From: Novosphingobium sp. KCTC 2891
Lineage (GTDB): Bacteria > Pseudomonadota > Alphaproteobacteria > Sphingomonadales > Sphingomonadaceae
DNA length: 64,000 nt
Reading direction: 5' to 3'
Assembly (NCBI RefSeq): GCF_025938155.1
Contig: NZ_JAPCZG010000012.1
Coordinates: 1-64,000, forward strand
Shown: positions 24,154-32,601 of the stretch, piece by piece
How the letters are laid out: the number at the start of each line of letters is the position of its first letter
How positions within the stretch are numbered: position 1 is the first letter of the stretch
Translations under genes and position numbers: made by a program
Notes under the pieces: generated by a model
Told to the model about the DNA's origin: nothing
Database searches by the model: none
What the model saw: the letters and a program-made list of their open reading frames with translations, nothing else

Positions 24154-26756
24154 TCGGCGGCCTCGGCAAGTTCGCCGTCCGCAAAGTCGGGGGCACCGGG
24201 CTGCGGCGGAACAAAGTCGGGAAAGGCCACCCGCTCGATCGCATCGGGGAGCGGCAGGCCGGCGCGCACCTTCTCCTCGATCTCGGAGAAGACCCGGGGG
24301 CTCGATGAGTAGAGCGTTGCCGAATATGGATCGAGCACGAGCCGGCCGACCGCGAGCGTCTCCGGTCCCTTGATCAGGACGTCGGAATACTCGGTGCCAT
24401 TGCGCTTGAGCGAGCGCAGCAGGCTCTCGGTGTAGTGGTCCATCTCGAAGCGCTGGTGCTTGGCGAGATCATTGATCGTCTCCTCCTTCTGCTGGAGGAC
24501 GATCGACCAGTCCGAGTTCTCGAGCGCCGCGAGCGAGCCTTCGGACTTGTAGAAGTCATTGAGGGACTGGGTCGCGGTGATGAGCGAGCCGCCATACTTG
24601 CGGCATGTCCGGGCGTAGGTCTCGATCGCCTGACCCATCTGCCCGCCGCCGAGCAGCTGCCAGGCCTCGTCGATCATCGTCAGCTTCGGCACCGAACGGT
24701 CGAGATCGCGCATGACCCTCAATGTCAGGAACATGAGCGCGGTGAGCGCGACCGAGCGCAGCTCGGGCTTCGAAGAGAGGTCCGAAAGCTCGAACACGGT
24801 GAGGCCCGCCGAGAGATCGATCGAGCAGGAACCCTCAAAAAAACGGCCATAGGTGCCGCCCTTGAGGAACGGCGACATCGCATCGGCGAGATCGCCGGCA
24901 AAGGGCGATGGGAGCGCGCGCAGCGCCGCCGCAACGTCGTCGATGCTGCCCGCGCGCTGCTTTTCACGCCAGACGCTGCTCACCGCGGAATCGATCAGGC
25001 CCCGCTCGGTGTCGGACAGGCGGTCCTGCTGGCGCGCCATCTGCCCGACGATCGACTTGAGCATGGCGAGGCATTCGACCTCGTAGTCCTCGCCGTCCTC
25101 GTCCGAGGACAGCGCCTCGCCATCGATCATGTCGAACGGGTTCAATGAGAACCCCGAGGAGAGCTTGAACTCGACGAAGGCGCCGCCGAAGGCCTTGGCC
25201 ATGTGCTCGAACGAGCGCCCGTCGTCGATCACGATGACCTTGGCGCCGGCGCCCGACATTGCCGCGCATACGTCCTGCAGGAAGACCGACTTGCCCGAGC
25301 CGGATTTTCCGAACACCGCGACATTGTGGTTGCCGGCCGCGTTCTGGAACGGCGACCAGAAGAAGGGCTGGCCGCGCCGTCCGATCAGCAGCACGTGCGG
25401 AATGTGCCCGCCGGTATGCTCGCCCTGCAGCGGCGCGATCGAGGCGGCCGTCGTCGTCAGCATGGTCTTGAAGCGCTTCATGCGCCTCAGATCCGCCGAC
25501 AGGCCGTTGGGGAACGAGAGCGGCATGGCGGCAAGCAGCCCCATGACCTGGAGGTAGCGCTCGTCGATGAGGTCCCAGCCAGAGGCCTTGTAGACCGACT
25601 TCACCATGCGCTCGTTGACGTCGCCCTTGCCGAGCGGCGAGAGCGCGCCAACCCCGTAATAGACCTGCGCGAGTTTGCGGCCCTGGCGCATTTCGGCTTG
25701 GACGTACTGCCATTCATCGCGCTGCTCGGAGAGCTGGGGCAGGAACCGGGCCGAGCGGCTGTCGGCCAGGCTGGTCGTGCGCATGACCTTGAGCCCGGCG
25801 CGCGACTGAGCGGCCTCTTCGTCCTGGAAGACCAGGCCAAGCACGGTCATGACGTTGCAGCCGAAGCGCAGTTTGTCGTTGATGACGTCGCCGATGATCT
25901 TCTGGACGTCCCAGGGCGCCCACTGCTTGGGCAGATTGCGGACCGAGAAGAAGCGCCAGTCGAACTTGTCGGGGACCACCTCGCCGATCACCGGCGCGCC
26001 GTCCTGGCTTTCTCCTGTGGCACGAAACCGCTCGGTCTGCAGCACGATGCGATCCGGCGTGACCTGGGTCTCGAGATCGCGGCGCACGCACTGGATGTTG
26101 ATCGGGTCGAGCTCGGAATAGTGTTCGGGCCGGTCGGCGTTGTCGACCGCGGGGCAGAGGAAATCGTCGAGAAAGGCGATCAGTTCGACCGGTCCGACGT
26201 CGCGCGCAGGGATCGACAGCGCCTGAAGCGTGCCGTGGAGGCTCTCGCGAACCGAGCCGAGTGCATCGGCCCCAATGGGGCCGCTGAGCCGTGCGCCAAC
26301 GGAGAGGATCACGCGGGTATTGCGCAGGTAGAAAGGCGCATCGCGCGATATCGACATCCACGCCGCCCGGCGCAGCCAGCGCGCGCGGTGGGTGGCCGCT
26401 CGGCCGTAGACGCCCTTGGCGACGACGCGCGGCATGACCCAGTCGGCGATGCGTTCCCCGACCGATGGACTTTGCCAGTGGATGAGCTGGATCTCGCAGC
26501 CGGGCGGCACGGCGTCGGAAAGGAACTGGGTCAGGATCTCGCCGCTGCGCTCATCCGCCCCCATCATCGGCGCGAGTTCGAGGATGAACCCCACTGATTC
26601 CGTGTTGATGAACATCCGGCTCTTCTTGTCGTAGCTGCGATAGGGCAGCCAGTTCGACAGCATCGGCGCGCCGAGAACGGGCCGTGTCGCCTCGGGATGC
26701 GCGCTTTCGCCGAACACCATGTCGAGGAACCGGTCCCAAAAGCCCCGCGAAGCCAT
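24150..26756 (-). CDS. traC: Type IV secretion ATPase TraC, 868 aa
   Basis: VirB4-type ATPase that powers pilus assembly. Walker A is FGKSGSGKSVFLQD near residue 480, Walker B LTMIDEAWQLLGGG near 690, and the N-terminal third carries the TraC_F_IV block NWLPYRSYDKKSRMFINTES. Length matches F TraC (875 aa). The late block RTCRKYGGSLITATQSLNDF is the usual VirB4 motif. The start lies 5 bases after the traV stop. Confidence 0.96.
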   Translation of the reverse strand: MASRGFWDRFLDMVFGESAHPEATRPVLGAPMLSNWLPYRSYDKKSRMFINTESVGFILELAPMMGADERSGEILTQFLSDAVPPGCEIQLIHWQSPSVGERIADWVMPRVVAKGVYGRAATHRARWLRRAAWMSISRDAPFYLRNTRVILSVGARLSGPIGADALGSVRESLHGTLQALSIPARDVGPVELIAFLDDFLCPAVDNADRPEHYSELDPINIQCVRRDLETQVTPDRIVLQTERFRATGESQDGAPVIGEVVPDKFDWRFFSVRNLPKQWAPWDVQKIIGDVINDKLRFGCNVMTVLGLVFQDEEAAQSRAGLKVMRTTSLADSRSARFLPQLSEQRDEWQYVQAEMRQGRKLAQVYYGVGALSPLGKGDVNERMVKSVYKASGWDLIDERYLQVMGLLAAMPLSFPNGLSADLRRMKRFKTMLTTTAASIAPLQGEHTGGHIPHVLLIGRRGQPFFWSPFQNAAGNHNVAVFGKSGSGKSVFLQDVCAAMSGAGAKVIVIDDGRSFEHMAKAFGGAFVEFKLSSGFSLNPFDMIDGEALSSDEDGEDYEVECLAMLKSIVGQMARQQDRLSDTERGLIDSAVSSVWREKQRAGSIDDVAAALRALPSPFAGDLADAMSPFLKGGTYGRFFEGSCSIDLSAGLTVFELSDLSSKPELRSVALTALMFLTLRVMRDLDRSVPKLTMIDEAWQLLGGGQMGQAIETYARTCRKYGGSLITATQSLNDFYKSEGSLAALENSDWSIVLQQKEETINDLAKHQRFEMDHYTESLLRSLKRNGTEYSDVLIKGPETLAVGRLVLDPYSATLYSSSPRVFSEIEEKVRAGLPLPDAIERVAFPDFVPPQPGAPDFADGELAEAAE

Positions 26757-26761
26757 CGGTC

Positions 26762-27913
26762 CTACTCCTCAACCTTGGCGCTGAAAGCCGCCGGCGCGTT
26801 GACCGGCGTCGTGGCGGCGGCGGGTTTGACCGCATCGACAGGTGCCGCAATATGTGCCGCGCCTTGTGCCGCGTTTGGTGCAAGGGCCGCCACCGGCGCC
26901 ACTGCTGCGGGCGACTTCGCGGTCTGAGCAAGCCGGCTTTGTACCTCGGCGCGGATCGCGTCGATCGCGCTGCCTGCCTTCAGCGCTGCACCCTTGGCGC
27001 GCGCCGCTGCAACGGCTTCGGGGCTTGGTGGCCTAGCCGGTGCCGGTTTGACCTCTGGTGCGGGCGACAGGTCGCTCGGCAGGGTCTCTGCATCCGGCAA
27101 GGGCGGCGGGGTGAAAGCAGCGCTGGCAAGGCTCGCCGTGCGGCCCTCGATCTGGTCGATCGCCGTGGGTTCGCTGCCTGAGAGCTGCATCCAGGCCCCG
27201 TCATCGACCACCGCATGGACGATCCGCGGCTCATGGAGATTGCCGCCGCCATCGACGAACGATGGGAACACCACGCGGAGCACCCGGCGCTCGCGGTGGG
27301 CCATGCCGCCCTGCGCCGGCGTGATGCGCCCCGATCCGGTCGGGACATAGGCGGCGGCGGTAGTCCGCGCAGCGGTGGGCGAACGCATATAGGGTCCTGC
27401 GGGCGTCATCGGCCGCGCGTTCTGGATCACCGACAGGGCCTGGTCGTCGATCACCGTTGAGGGCGCGCAGGTGCCGTTGGGTGCGCTGCAGGCGAAGCTT
27501 CCCTTGATGTTGCCGCCGAACAGGCTGGTGCAGGCCGCGAGCTGGGTTGCGGCGAGACCGAGCGCAGCAAGAGATGCCGCCCGCGTGAGGCCGCCTGCCT
27601 GGCGCCGCTCGGCGAGCTTGCCGAGGCGCAGGGCGAGGCGCCAGAAGGCAAGGCCCGCTTCGAGGCTGAGGTTGGTTTCGCCAAGCGCCGCGTACCCGTG
27701 CGAAACCTGCCAGGACCGGCGGCGTAAGCGCTCGAGATCCCGCGCGGCGACAAGCCGGCCCTCGGCATTGGCGAAGCTCGCGGCGACCTCGTGCCACAGC
27801 GCAATCACATCGGCCAGGTCGATCGCGACTGGCGGCAGCGAGACTTGCCCACGCGACTTGCGCGTCACTGCGCGGCCCAGACCGGCAAGCTGCCCCGGCG
27901 TCAGCGCGGTCAC
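26762..27913 (-). CDS. traV: TraV-like lipoprotein with an unusual N-terminal extension, 383 aa
   Basis: The recognisable TraV begins at a lipobox (LAAC, Cys at about residue 128) preceded by a hydrophobic stretch and followed by TSLFGGNIKGSFACSAPNGT, the typical TraV start. F TraV (171 aa) begins near its lipobox, but here about 107 residues precede it. A GTGA overlap with the dsbC stop supports a start at 27913, so the extension seems to be translated. No ATG lies close to the lipobox. The C-terminal part is Ala/Pro-rich. Either the signal region is used as an internal membrane anchor, or an unseen internal start makes the true lipoprotein. Confidence 0.8.
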   Translation of the reverse strand: MTALTPGQLAGLGRAVTRKSRGQVSLPPVAIDLADVIALWHEVAASFANAEGRLVAARDLERLRRRSWQVSHGYAALGETNLSLEAGLAFWRLALRLGKLAERRQAGGLTRAASLAALGLAATQLAACTSLFGGNIKGSFACSAPNGTCAPSTVIDDQALSVIQNARPMTPAGPYMRSPTAARTTAAAYVPTGSGRITPAQGGMAHRERRVLRVVFPSFVDGGGNLHEPRIVHAVVDDGAWMQLSGSEPTAIDQIEGRTASLASAAFTPPPLPDAETLPSDLSPAPEVKPAPARPPSPEAVAAARAKGAALKAGSAIDAIRAEVQSRLAQTAKSPAAVAPVAALAPNAAQGAAHIAAPVDAVKPAAATTPVNAPAAFSAKVEE

Positions 27914-28800
27914 GAGCGGGCGCCCTTCAGCCACTGCTCGAGGACCTCGCGCGGGCGGAAGCCTTCGATCACCGCCCCGTCCGAGCGGACGATCACCGGC
28001 GTGCCGGCCAGACCCTGCTCGCGGGCGAAACGCTCATTGGCATCGAGCGGCGAGGTGTCGCAGGCGCGGGTGTCTGTGATCGGGGCGCCGGCATAGGCAG
28101 CCTTGACCGCCTTGCGCCGGTCGCGCGCACAGAACACCTGATTGGCAAGGTCGCGGCTGCCGAGCACCGAGATCGGCCGCTCGATCACCCGCACGTTCAT
28201 GGTCTCGAGAACCCCCGACAGCGCCCGGCAATAGCCGCAGCGAAAATCGCTGAAGACGGTGACGGTCGGGCCCGAGCTTGCTCCCCAGACAATGCCGCCC
28301 GCCTCGGGCAGTGCGGCGAGCGACATCATCCGGGGGGCACCGCTCGCCGATGGCGTATTCACGCCCCGACGCGGGGTCTCGACTTCTTGGGCTTCCTGTC
28401 GGCTGCCCGCAGCCCCGCCAACCAGCAGGTCGGGGTTGACCTCGAGCAGCCGCACGGCGGTCAGGTCCTGACGGGTCTGCATGTCATAGACCCGCCCGAT
28501 CAGAAGATAGCGCGCGGTCCTGTCGACGTAGAACAGCTGCGATCCGGCCGTGACCTCGCAGACCCCGTCAACCACCTGGCAATTGACCCGGCTCACCTGC
28601 GTACGCGGCAAGCGCTCCTTGAGCGCCGCGGCCACCGCAAGATCGGTTTCCGATGAGGCGTTTGGCGCATTGGCATTGGCATTCGCCCAGACCAGCGAGC
28701 CCCCGCTGCCAAGCGCGATCGCCGCGAGCGGCATCGCGAGTTTGCGAAGGGCGCTGGGCCCCAAATTCAGGGATTTCAAGCTCAGTGACTTCAGCTTCAT
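27910..28800 (-). CDS. dsbC: DsbC-type thiol:disulfide interchange protein, 296 aa
   Basis: Signal-anchored periplasmic protein with an N-terminal region (about residues 40-110) like the DsbC dimerisation domain and a C-terminal thioredoxin domain with FSDFRCGYCRAL (CGYC active site). Residues GLAGTPVIVRSDG give the cis-proline loop. A GAGGAGGG ribosome site fixes the ATG at 28800. Several F-type operons encode such an isomerase, probably to fold the Cys-rich TraN, TraU and TraH. Confidence 0.9.
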   Translation of the reverse strand: MKLKSLSLKSLNLGPSALRKLAMPLAAIALGSGGSLVWANANANAPNASSETDLAVAAALKERLPRTQVSRVNCQVVDGVCEVTAGSQLFYVDRTARYLLIGRVYDMQTRQDLTAVRLLEVNPDLLVGGAAGSRQEAQEVETPRRGVNTPSASGAPRMMSLAALPEAGGIVWGASSGPTVTVFSDFRCGYCRALSGVLETMNVRVIERPISVLGSRDLANQVFCARDRRKAVKAAYAGAPITDTRACDTSPLDANERFAREQGLAGTPVIVRSDGAVIEGFRPREVLEQWLKGARS

Positions 28801-28810
28801 GGCACCCTCC

Positions 28811-30190
28811 TCATCCGTTGATGAACACGCCCTCGAGGAACACGATTTCGACATCGATCCCGGTCGGCATCTCGATCACGGGCTGGTACTGTTCGGCCCG
28901 CTCGATCAGGTATTTGGAAACGGTGTCGGCCGAGGTCGCGACGCCTTCGCCAAGCCCGCCCTGGAGGATCTCTCCGGGCCCGAGCTTCTGGCGCTGGCCG
29001 TTCACATTGACGTTGGTGCCCTGAAGGATCGAATTGGTGTTGGCCGAGAACCCGCGCCCGAACCCGCCAGCGAGCCCGGCGAGGAATGCCTGGCCGATGA
29101 GCGAGCCTTCGCGGCTGACCACGCGCCCCCTCACCCCGGTCTTGCCGCCGAAGGCGATGAAGCCCTTCACGTCCGAGACCGCGTAGCGGCCGTTTGGCTG
29201 CGGGCAGGTCATCCGCTGCAGCTTGACGTAGACCTTCTCGGAAGAGAGGTCGCCGCGCGCCGCGCCATTGACCAGGCATCCGGCGATGTTGGTGGTGAGC
29301 AGACGCCCATTGTCATAGACCGAGCGCGCCGGGCCGGTGATGCGCAGCACCACAGGAAGCGGGTCGGTCTGGCTCTGCACGCCGGCGGCGGCATCGACCC
29401 CGACGATGACCTTGGCGACCGCGATCGAGTTCGGCGGAAGGTAGTTGGCACTGTCGGTATAGACCGTGTTGCCCTTCGGCACCGGGCTGCCGGTCCCGCT
29501 CCCGCCTTCGCCAAACGAGACGAGGCTGACCTCGCTGCCCCGACCGCTTGGCAGGCCCGCAGCGGCCGCCGCGGCTTGCCCCGCCGGGGTCGTCTGCGCG
29601 CTCTGGTAGCTAGGCGAGCTGGTGCGGCCATACATGGCGTTGGGCCCGATCGGGGTCGCGCCAGGTCCGACGATTGGCTGTCCCATGACCGGCGACTGCC
29701 GCGCTGCCGCGAGCGCGGCTTTGAGCTGCTCGTTCTCGCTCTGATAGGCGGAAAGCACCCGCTCGGTGTCCGGCGAGACCCCGGCACCTTGCGCCTGGCT
29801 TTGCGCCATTTGCGCTTCGAGCTGGTCGGCGCGCTGCGCGCGGGCGGCGAGCGCGCGCATGTTGTTGTCCATCGCCATCATCTGGGCCTCGGACTGGGCG
29901 CGCCACTCCTTCTCGGCCATGTTCTTGTTGACCATCTCGTCGACCGAGACCTCGCCGACTTCCTTTTTGACATGTGCGTCGCTGCTCTTGGCGCCGCCTG
30001 AAAAGATGTAGGTCGAGCCGATCAGCAGCGCGGCGAGGCCGCCTGCGCCGAGTAGCAGCATCTGCTTCTTCTTGACCGCCTCGTTGGCCTGAATCGCATC
30101 GCCGAGCGGCGAGGCATCGCTGCCTTCGGTGTCGCCGGCAGGCCCATCGAGCGTCTTGGGGCCTTTGCGGAAGGGGTTCTTCCAATCCAT
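28811..30190 (-). CDS. traB: Type IV secretion protein TraB (VirB10-like), 459 aa
   Basis: Spans from inner to outer membrane as the channel core with TraK and TraV. One N-terminal membrane segment (about residues 44-64) is followed by a long helical coiled-coil region with NMRALAARAQRADQLEAQMA, then a proline/glycine-rich linker. The C-terminal beta-rich TrbI/VirB10 domain contains GCLVNGAARGDLSSEKVYVK and KPTGVRG-like sequence. Length matches F TraB (475 aa). Its start overlaps the traK stop by one base. Confidence 0.93.
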   Translation of the reverse strand: MDWKNPFRKGPKTLDGPAGDTEGSDASPLGDAIQANEAVKKKQMLLLGAGGLAALLIGSTYIFSGGAKSSDAHVKKEVGEVSVDEMVNKNMAEKEWRAQSEAQMMAMDNNMRALAARAQRADQLEAQMAQSQAQGAGVSPDTERVLSAYQSENEQLKAALAAARQSPVMGQPIVGPGATPIGPNAMYGRTSSPSYQSAQTTPAGQAAAAAAGLPSGRGSEVSLVSFGEGGSGTGSPVPKGNTVYTDSANYLPPNSIAVAKVIVGVDAAAGVQSQTDPLPVVLRITGPARSVYDNGRLLTTNIAGCLVNGAARGDLSSEKVYVKLQRMTCPQPNGRYAVSDVKGFIAFGGKTGVRGRVVSREGSLIGQAFLAGLAGGFGRGFSANTNSILQGTNVNVNGQRQKLGPGEILQGGLGEGVATSADTVSKYLIERAEQYQPVIEMPTGIDVEIVFLEGVFING

Positions 30191-30984
30191 CAGCGGCCTC
30201 CATTCGACTGGATGAGGTAGACGGCGGCAGCTTGCCCTGGTGCGAGCTCGCTGACCGGGGTCATGAAGGCGACCGCGCCCTTGGCGGCGAGCATGTTCTC
30301 GTCGAGCGGCAGCGCGCCGCGACCGGTGTTGCGCACGCGCAGGACCAGGCCCTTGAGGTCGGCGCCGCGGTATTCACCGACCTGCTGGACCTCGAGCTTG
30401 CCGACCGTCACCGGCTCGAGCACGTCCTGGCGCACCTCGAAGCCTTCGATGGTCTCGCTGCGGTACATCGCCTGCGCGAGGCGCACCGCGCTGTCCTCGG
30501 GCGAACTTCGCACTTCCCAGTCGCGTGCGGCTTCGGCCTTGATCGCGGTATTGGTGACGAAGACCTGCTCGGCGTCATTCCCGCGAACCTGGCAAACAAA
30601 CTTGTAGACGTAGCCCTTGCGGGTGGTGCCGAAGAACGAGAGGTTGGGCTTCACAAAGCCGTCGGGGACCGAGAGATAGATGTCGCCGCGCATCGGCTCG
30701 TTGACGATCTTGAAGTCCTCGGCCGGGTTGCCCGTGCTGATCTTCGAGACCGAGGCAAACTGATCGCCGGCCAGGCTGATGCGGGTGAGGTCCTTGGCCG
30801 AGGCGATGCAGGCGACCGTGCCGTTGTCGGCGGCAGGAATGCTTTGATCGGCCATGGCGGGAGCAGCAAGGCACAGCGTGCCTAGGCAGATAAGCGCCGC
30901 GCCGACCGGTCGCCCCGTGATCGCATAGGGCCTGCCGGCGAGCACTGCGCCCACCCCAATCGCGCCCCATCCAAGCTGGGCCAT
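30190..30984 (-). CDS. traK: Type IV secretion protein TraK (VirB9-like), 264 aa
   Basis: Periplasmic secretin-like core-channel protein. The start used is the ATG in a TGATG overlap with traE; a GTG one codon earlier is an alternative. A signal peptide ends near APAMA (about residue 46). The mature part starts with strand-rich sequence and contains KGYVYKFVCQVRGNDAEQVF, and the C-terminus has alternating strands typical of TraK. Forms the outer-membrane core with TraB and TraV. Confidence 0.9.
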   Translation of the reverse strand: MAQLGWGAIGVGAVLAGRPYAITGRPVGAALICLGTLCLAAPAMADQSIPAADNGTVACIASAKDLTRISLAGDQFASVSKISTGNPAEDFKIVNEPMRGDIYLSVPDGFVKPNLSFFGTTRKGYVYKFVCQVRGNDAEQVFVTNTAIKAEAARDWEVRSSPEDSAVRLAQAMYRSETIEGFEVRQDVLEPVTVGKLEVQQVGEYRGADLKGLVLRVRNTGRGALPLDENMLAAKGAVAFMTPVSELAPGQAAAVYLIQSNGGR

Positions 30985-31589
30985 CACCCCTCTCCTCCAT
31001 CGCTCTTGTTGCTGGTCTTGCCGCCGTCAGAACCGGCGCCGTCCTTGGTGACGCGCCCGAACCCGGCGAGCTTGAGGCTGACGCCCGAGTAGCTCCACAC
31101 GAAGCGGAAGGTCCGCGCCTCGGCGGTCACTTCCTTGGAGCCGACGACAGTGTGGAGGACGCCATTGACCTCACTGGTCAGGGCATCGGGATCGACGCTC
31201 AGCTGCTCGATGGTAAAATACTGCGAGACGCTCGAGCCGTTCTGCTCATTGAACACCTTCATGAGCTCGGCCTTCATCCGGCCGTGCGTCCTGGGATCGG
31301 TGATCGCCAGGATCGAATCCATCCAGTACTGGAGGTTTGACGGCGAGCGGTTGAGCGTGAGCAGCGCGGCATCGCGCGTCACGAGCTCGAGATAATCCTT
31401 GTCGACATGGCTGGAAGAAAGCGTCAGCGGCTTTGCCAGCACCGGCTGCAGCACGACCTCGCGGTCGCGGTGAGCCGCGGTCAGTGTCAGCAGCACGCTC
31501 AGGCCGAACAGCCCGGTTGCCGTGATCGCCAGGAGGTTGCGCTGCTTCAGCAGCCGCTGCGCCTGGCCGTGGGAAATCGAGAGATCCAT
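30984..31589 (-). CDS. traE: Type IV secretion protein TraE (VirB8-like), 201 aa
   Basis: Inner-membrane bridge protein with a single N-terminal span (about residues 20-40) and a periplasmic domain containing DKDYLELVTRDAALLTLNRS, characteristic of TraE, and later FTIEQLSVDPDALTSEVNGV. Length matches F TraE (188 aa). It lies one base after traL. Confidence 0.93.
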   Translation of the reverse strand: MDLSISHGQAQRLLKQRNLLAITATGLFGLSVLLTLTAAHRDREVVLQPVLAKPLTLSSSHVDKDYLELVTRDAALLTLNRSPSNLQYWMDSILAITDPRTHGRMKAELMKVFNEQNGSSVSQYFTIEQLSVDPDALTSEVNGVLHTVVGSKEVTAEARTFRFVWSYSGVSLKLAGFGRVTKDGAGSDGGKTSNKSDGGEG

Positions 31590-31590
31590 G

Positions 31591-31875
31591 TCAGCCCGCC
31601 ATCAGTCGAAGATGGGAGGGCGGCGTCGCCTTGAGGCCCATGAAGGCACCCGGAAGGTACCAGTAGGCCGAATGAATGATCCACGAGACGGCGCGTCCCG
31701 CCTTCAACTTGCGCAATCCCCACCAGGCCAGCACGCTTGCTGAAATCCCGATCAGAATATGTTGAGACAGGATCCCCCATGCGAACGGAATGATCATCGC
31801 GAGGAACTCATCGAGCGTCCAAAAGCCGATGAGTTCCGGATCATCGAGATGCGCGGGAACCGTATAGCGATTCAT
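31591..31875 (-). CDS. traL: Type IV secretion protein TraL, 94 aa
   Basis: Small inner-membrane protein of the VirB3 type. The N-terminal YTVPAHLDDPELIGFWTLDE followed by two hydrophobic segments (about residues 26-42 and 44-60) is the TraL signature. F TraL is 91 aa. It is encoded directly after the pilin, as in F. Confidence 0.94.
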   Translation of the reverse strand: MNRYTVPAHLDDPELIGFWTLDEFLAMIIPFAWGILSQHILIGISASVLAWWGLRKLKAGRAVSWIIHSAYWYLPGAFMGLKATPPSHLRLMAG

Positions 31876-31900
31876 AATGGCGACACCGCCCTCCAGTTTG

Positions 31901-31934
31901 TCCGGCCAGTCCTCGTTTCGAATGCGAGGCCGGA
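31901..31934 (-). promoter_or_regulatory. Stem-loop between traA and traL
   Basis: TCCGG (31901-31905) and CCTCG (31911-31915) pair with CGAGG (31925-31929) and CCGGA (31930-31934), with an unpaired stretch in one arm. It lies in the 75-base gap between the pilin stop and the traL start. No T-run follows on the minus strand, so it may protect the pilin message or partially reduce read-through rather than terminate. Confidence 0.45.
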
Positions 31935-31950
31935 GGGGGGACCGCTTGGG

Positions 31951-32265
31951 TCAGATCGTTGCGGTTACCGCGGCGGTGACGATCGGCACGCCAGTCCCGG
32001 CGCCGACACCGACGCCGACCGGAATGGCGACCTGCGCCAGGCTGAAGCGGCCCGAGGCGAGACCGACGATGCCGCCGGCCAGGCTCAGCACGGTGATGAT
32101 CTTGCCGCCCGAACCTTCGAGGAAGCCCGTGAAGGCGGTAAGCGCCGTGTTGAAGGTCGCGTCAGCGCCGGCCATCGCGACCTCGCTGCCGAAGACAGCG
32201 GCGACGGCGACGACCGCCGCGCCCTGGAGCAGGGTCTGCCCCTTCCCGTGTGTGTTGAGTTTCAT
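31951..32265 (-). CDS. traA: F-type pilin TraA, 104 aa
   Basis: The first gene of the tra operon. The 32-residue leader ends at VAMA and leaves a mature pilin of about 72 residues with two hydrophobic segments (KIITVLSLAGGIVGLAS and VAIPVGVGVGAGTGVPIVTA) separated by a short basic loop, the layout of F and VirB2 pilins. AGGA lies 6 bases before the ATG at 32265. The S26 peptidase in the operon probably processes it, and it may be cyclised as in RP4 and IncH pilins (inference). Confidence 0.85.
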   Translation of the reverse strand: MKLNTHGKGQTLLQGAAVVAVAAVFGSEVAMAGADATFNTALTAFTGFLEGSGGKIITVLSLAGGIVGLASGRFSLAQVAIPVGVGVGAGTGVPIVTAAVTATI

Positions 32266-32407
32266 CTCTCGTCCTTTTTCCAAAAGCCGCGTCATTCACG
32301 GCCTTCAGAATGAACAGAGGTGCGCTGATGGGAGCAATTAACAGGACGTTGAAGCTCACCGGCGAATCGGAAGATTTCTCGAAACGGCAATTGGAGGCAG
32401 ACTTTGT

Positions 32408-32495
32408 TTCCCTATTGGGGAAATGGAATTCCTTTTGCGGGAACTGCGTTTTCCGTTTCGGGAAACGTTTTTGACCAACCGGGAATTCGGTTTCC
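32408..32495. promoter_or_regulatory. Helically phased array of GGAA/TTCC half-sites upstream of traA
   Basis: Half-sites TTCC or GGAA begin at 32408, 32419, 32429, 32440, 32451, 32461, 32482 and 32492. The steps are 10 or 11 bases with one missing site at about 32472, so the motifs lie on one face of the helix. Pairs form palindromes such as TTTCCC-TATTG-GGGAAA (32407-32423). The array lies in the 336-bp gap between traA and the plus-strand gene at 32602. It looks like a cooperative operator controlling the tra operon and perhaps the divergent gene. I see no convincing sigma-70 boxes in this gap. Confidence 0.6.
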
Positions 32496-32601
32496 CGCTG
32501 GAGGACACGGCGCGCGCGACTCGCTGTGAAATGACCGGATTCGCCAAATTTACAATTTCAGACCATTATGCGGAGCGTCAGATGTCCTGGATGATCCGCC
32601 T

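Noticed and set aside
32356..32547. 63-aa minus-strand frame upstream of traA
   Set aside because: It is a translation of the phased half-site array, giving a low-complexity Ser/Arg/Lys peptide without a ribosome site.
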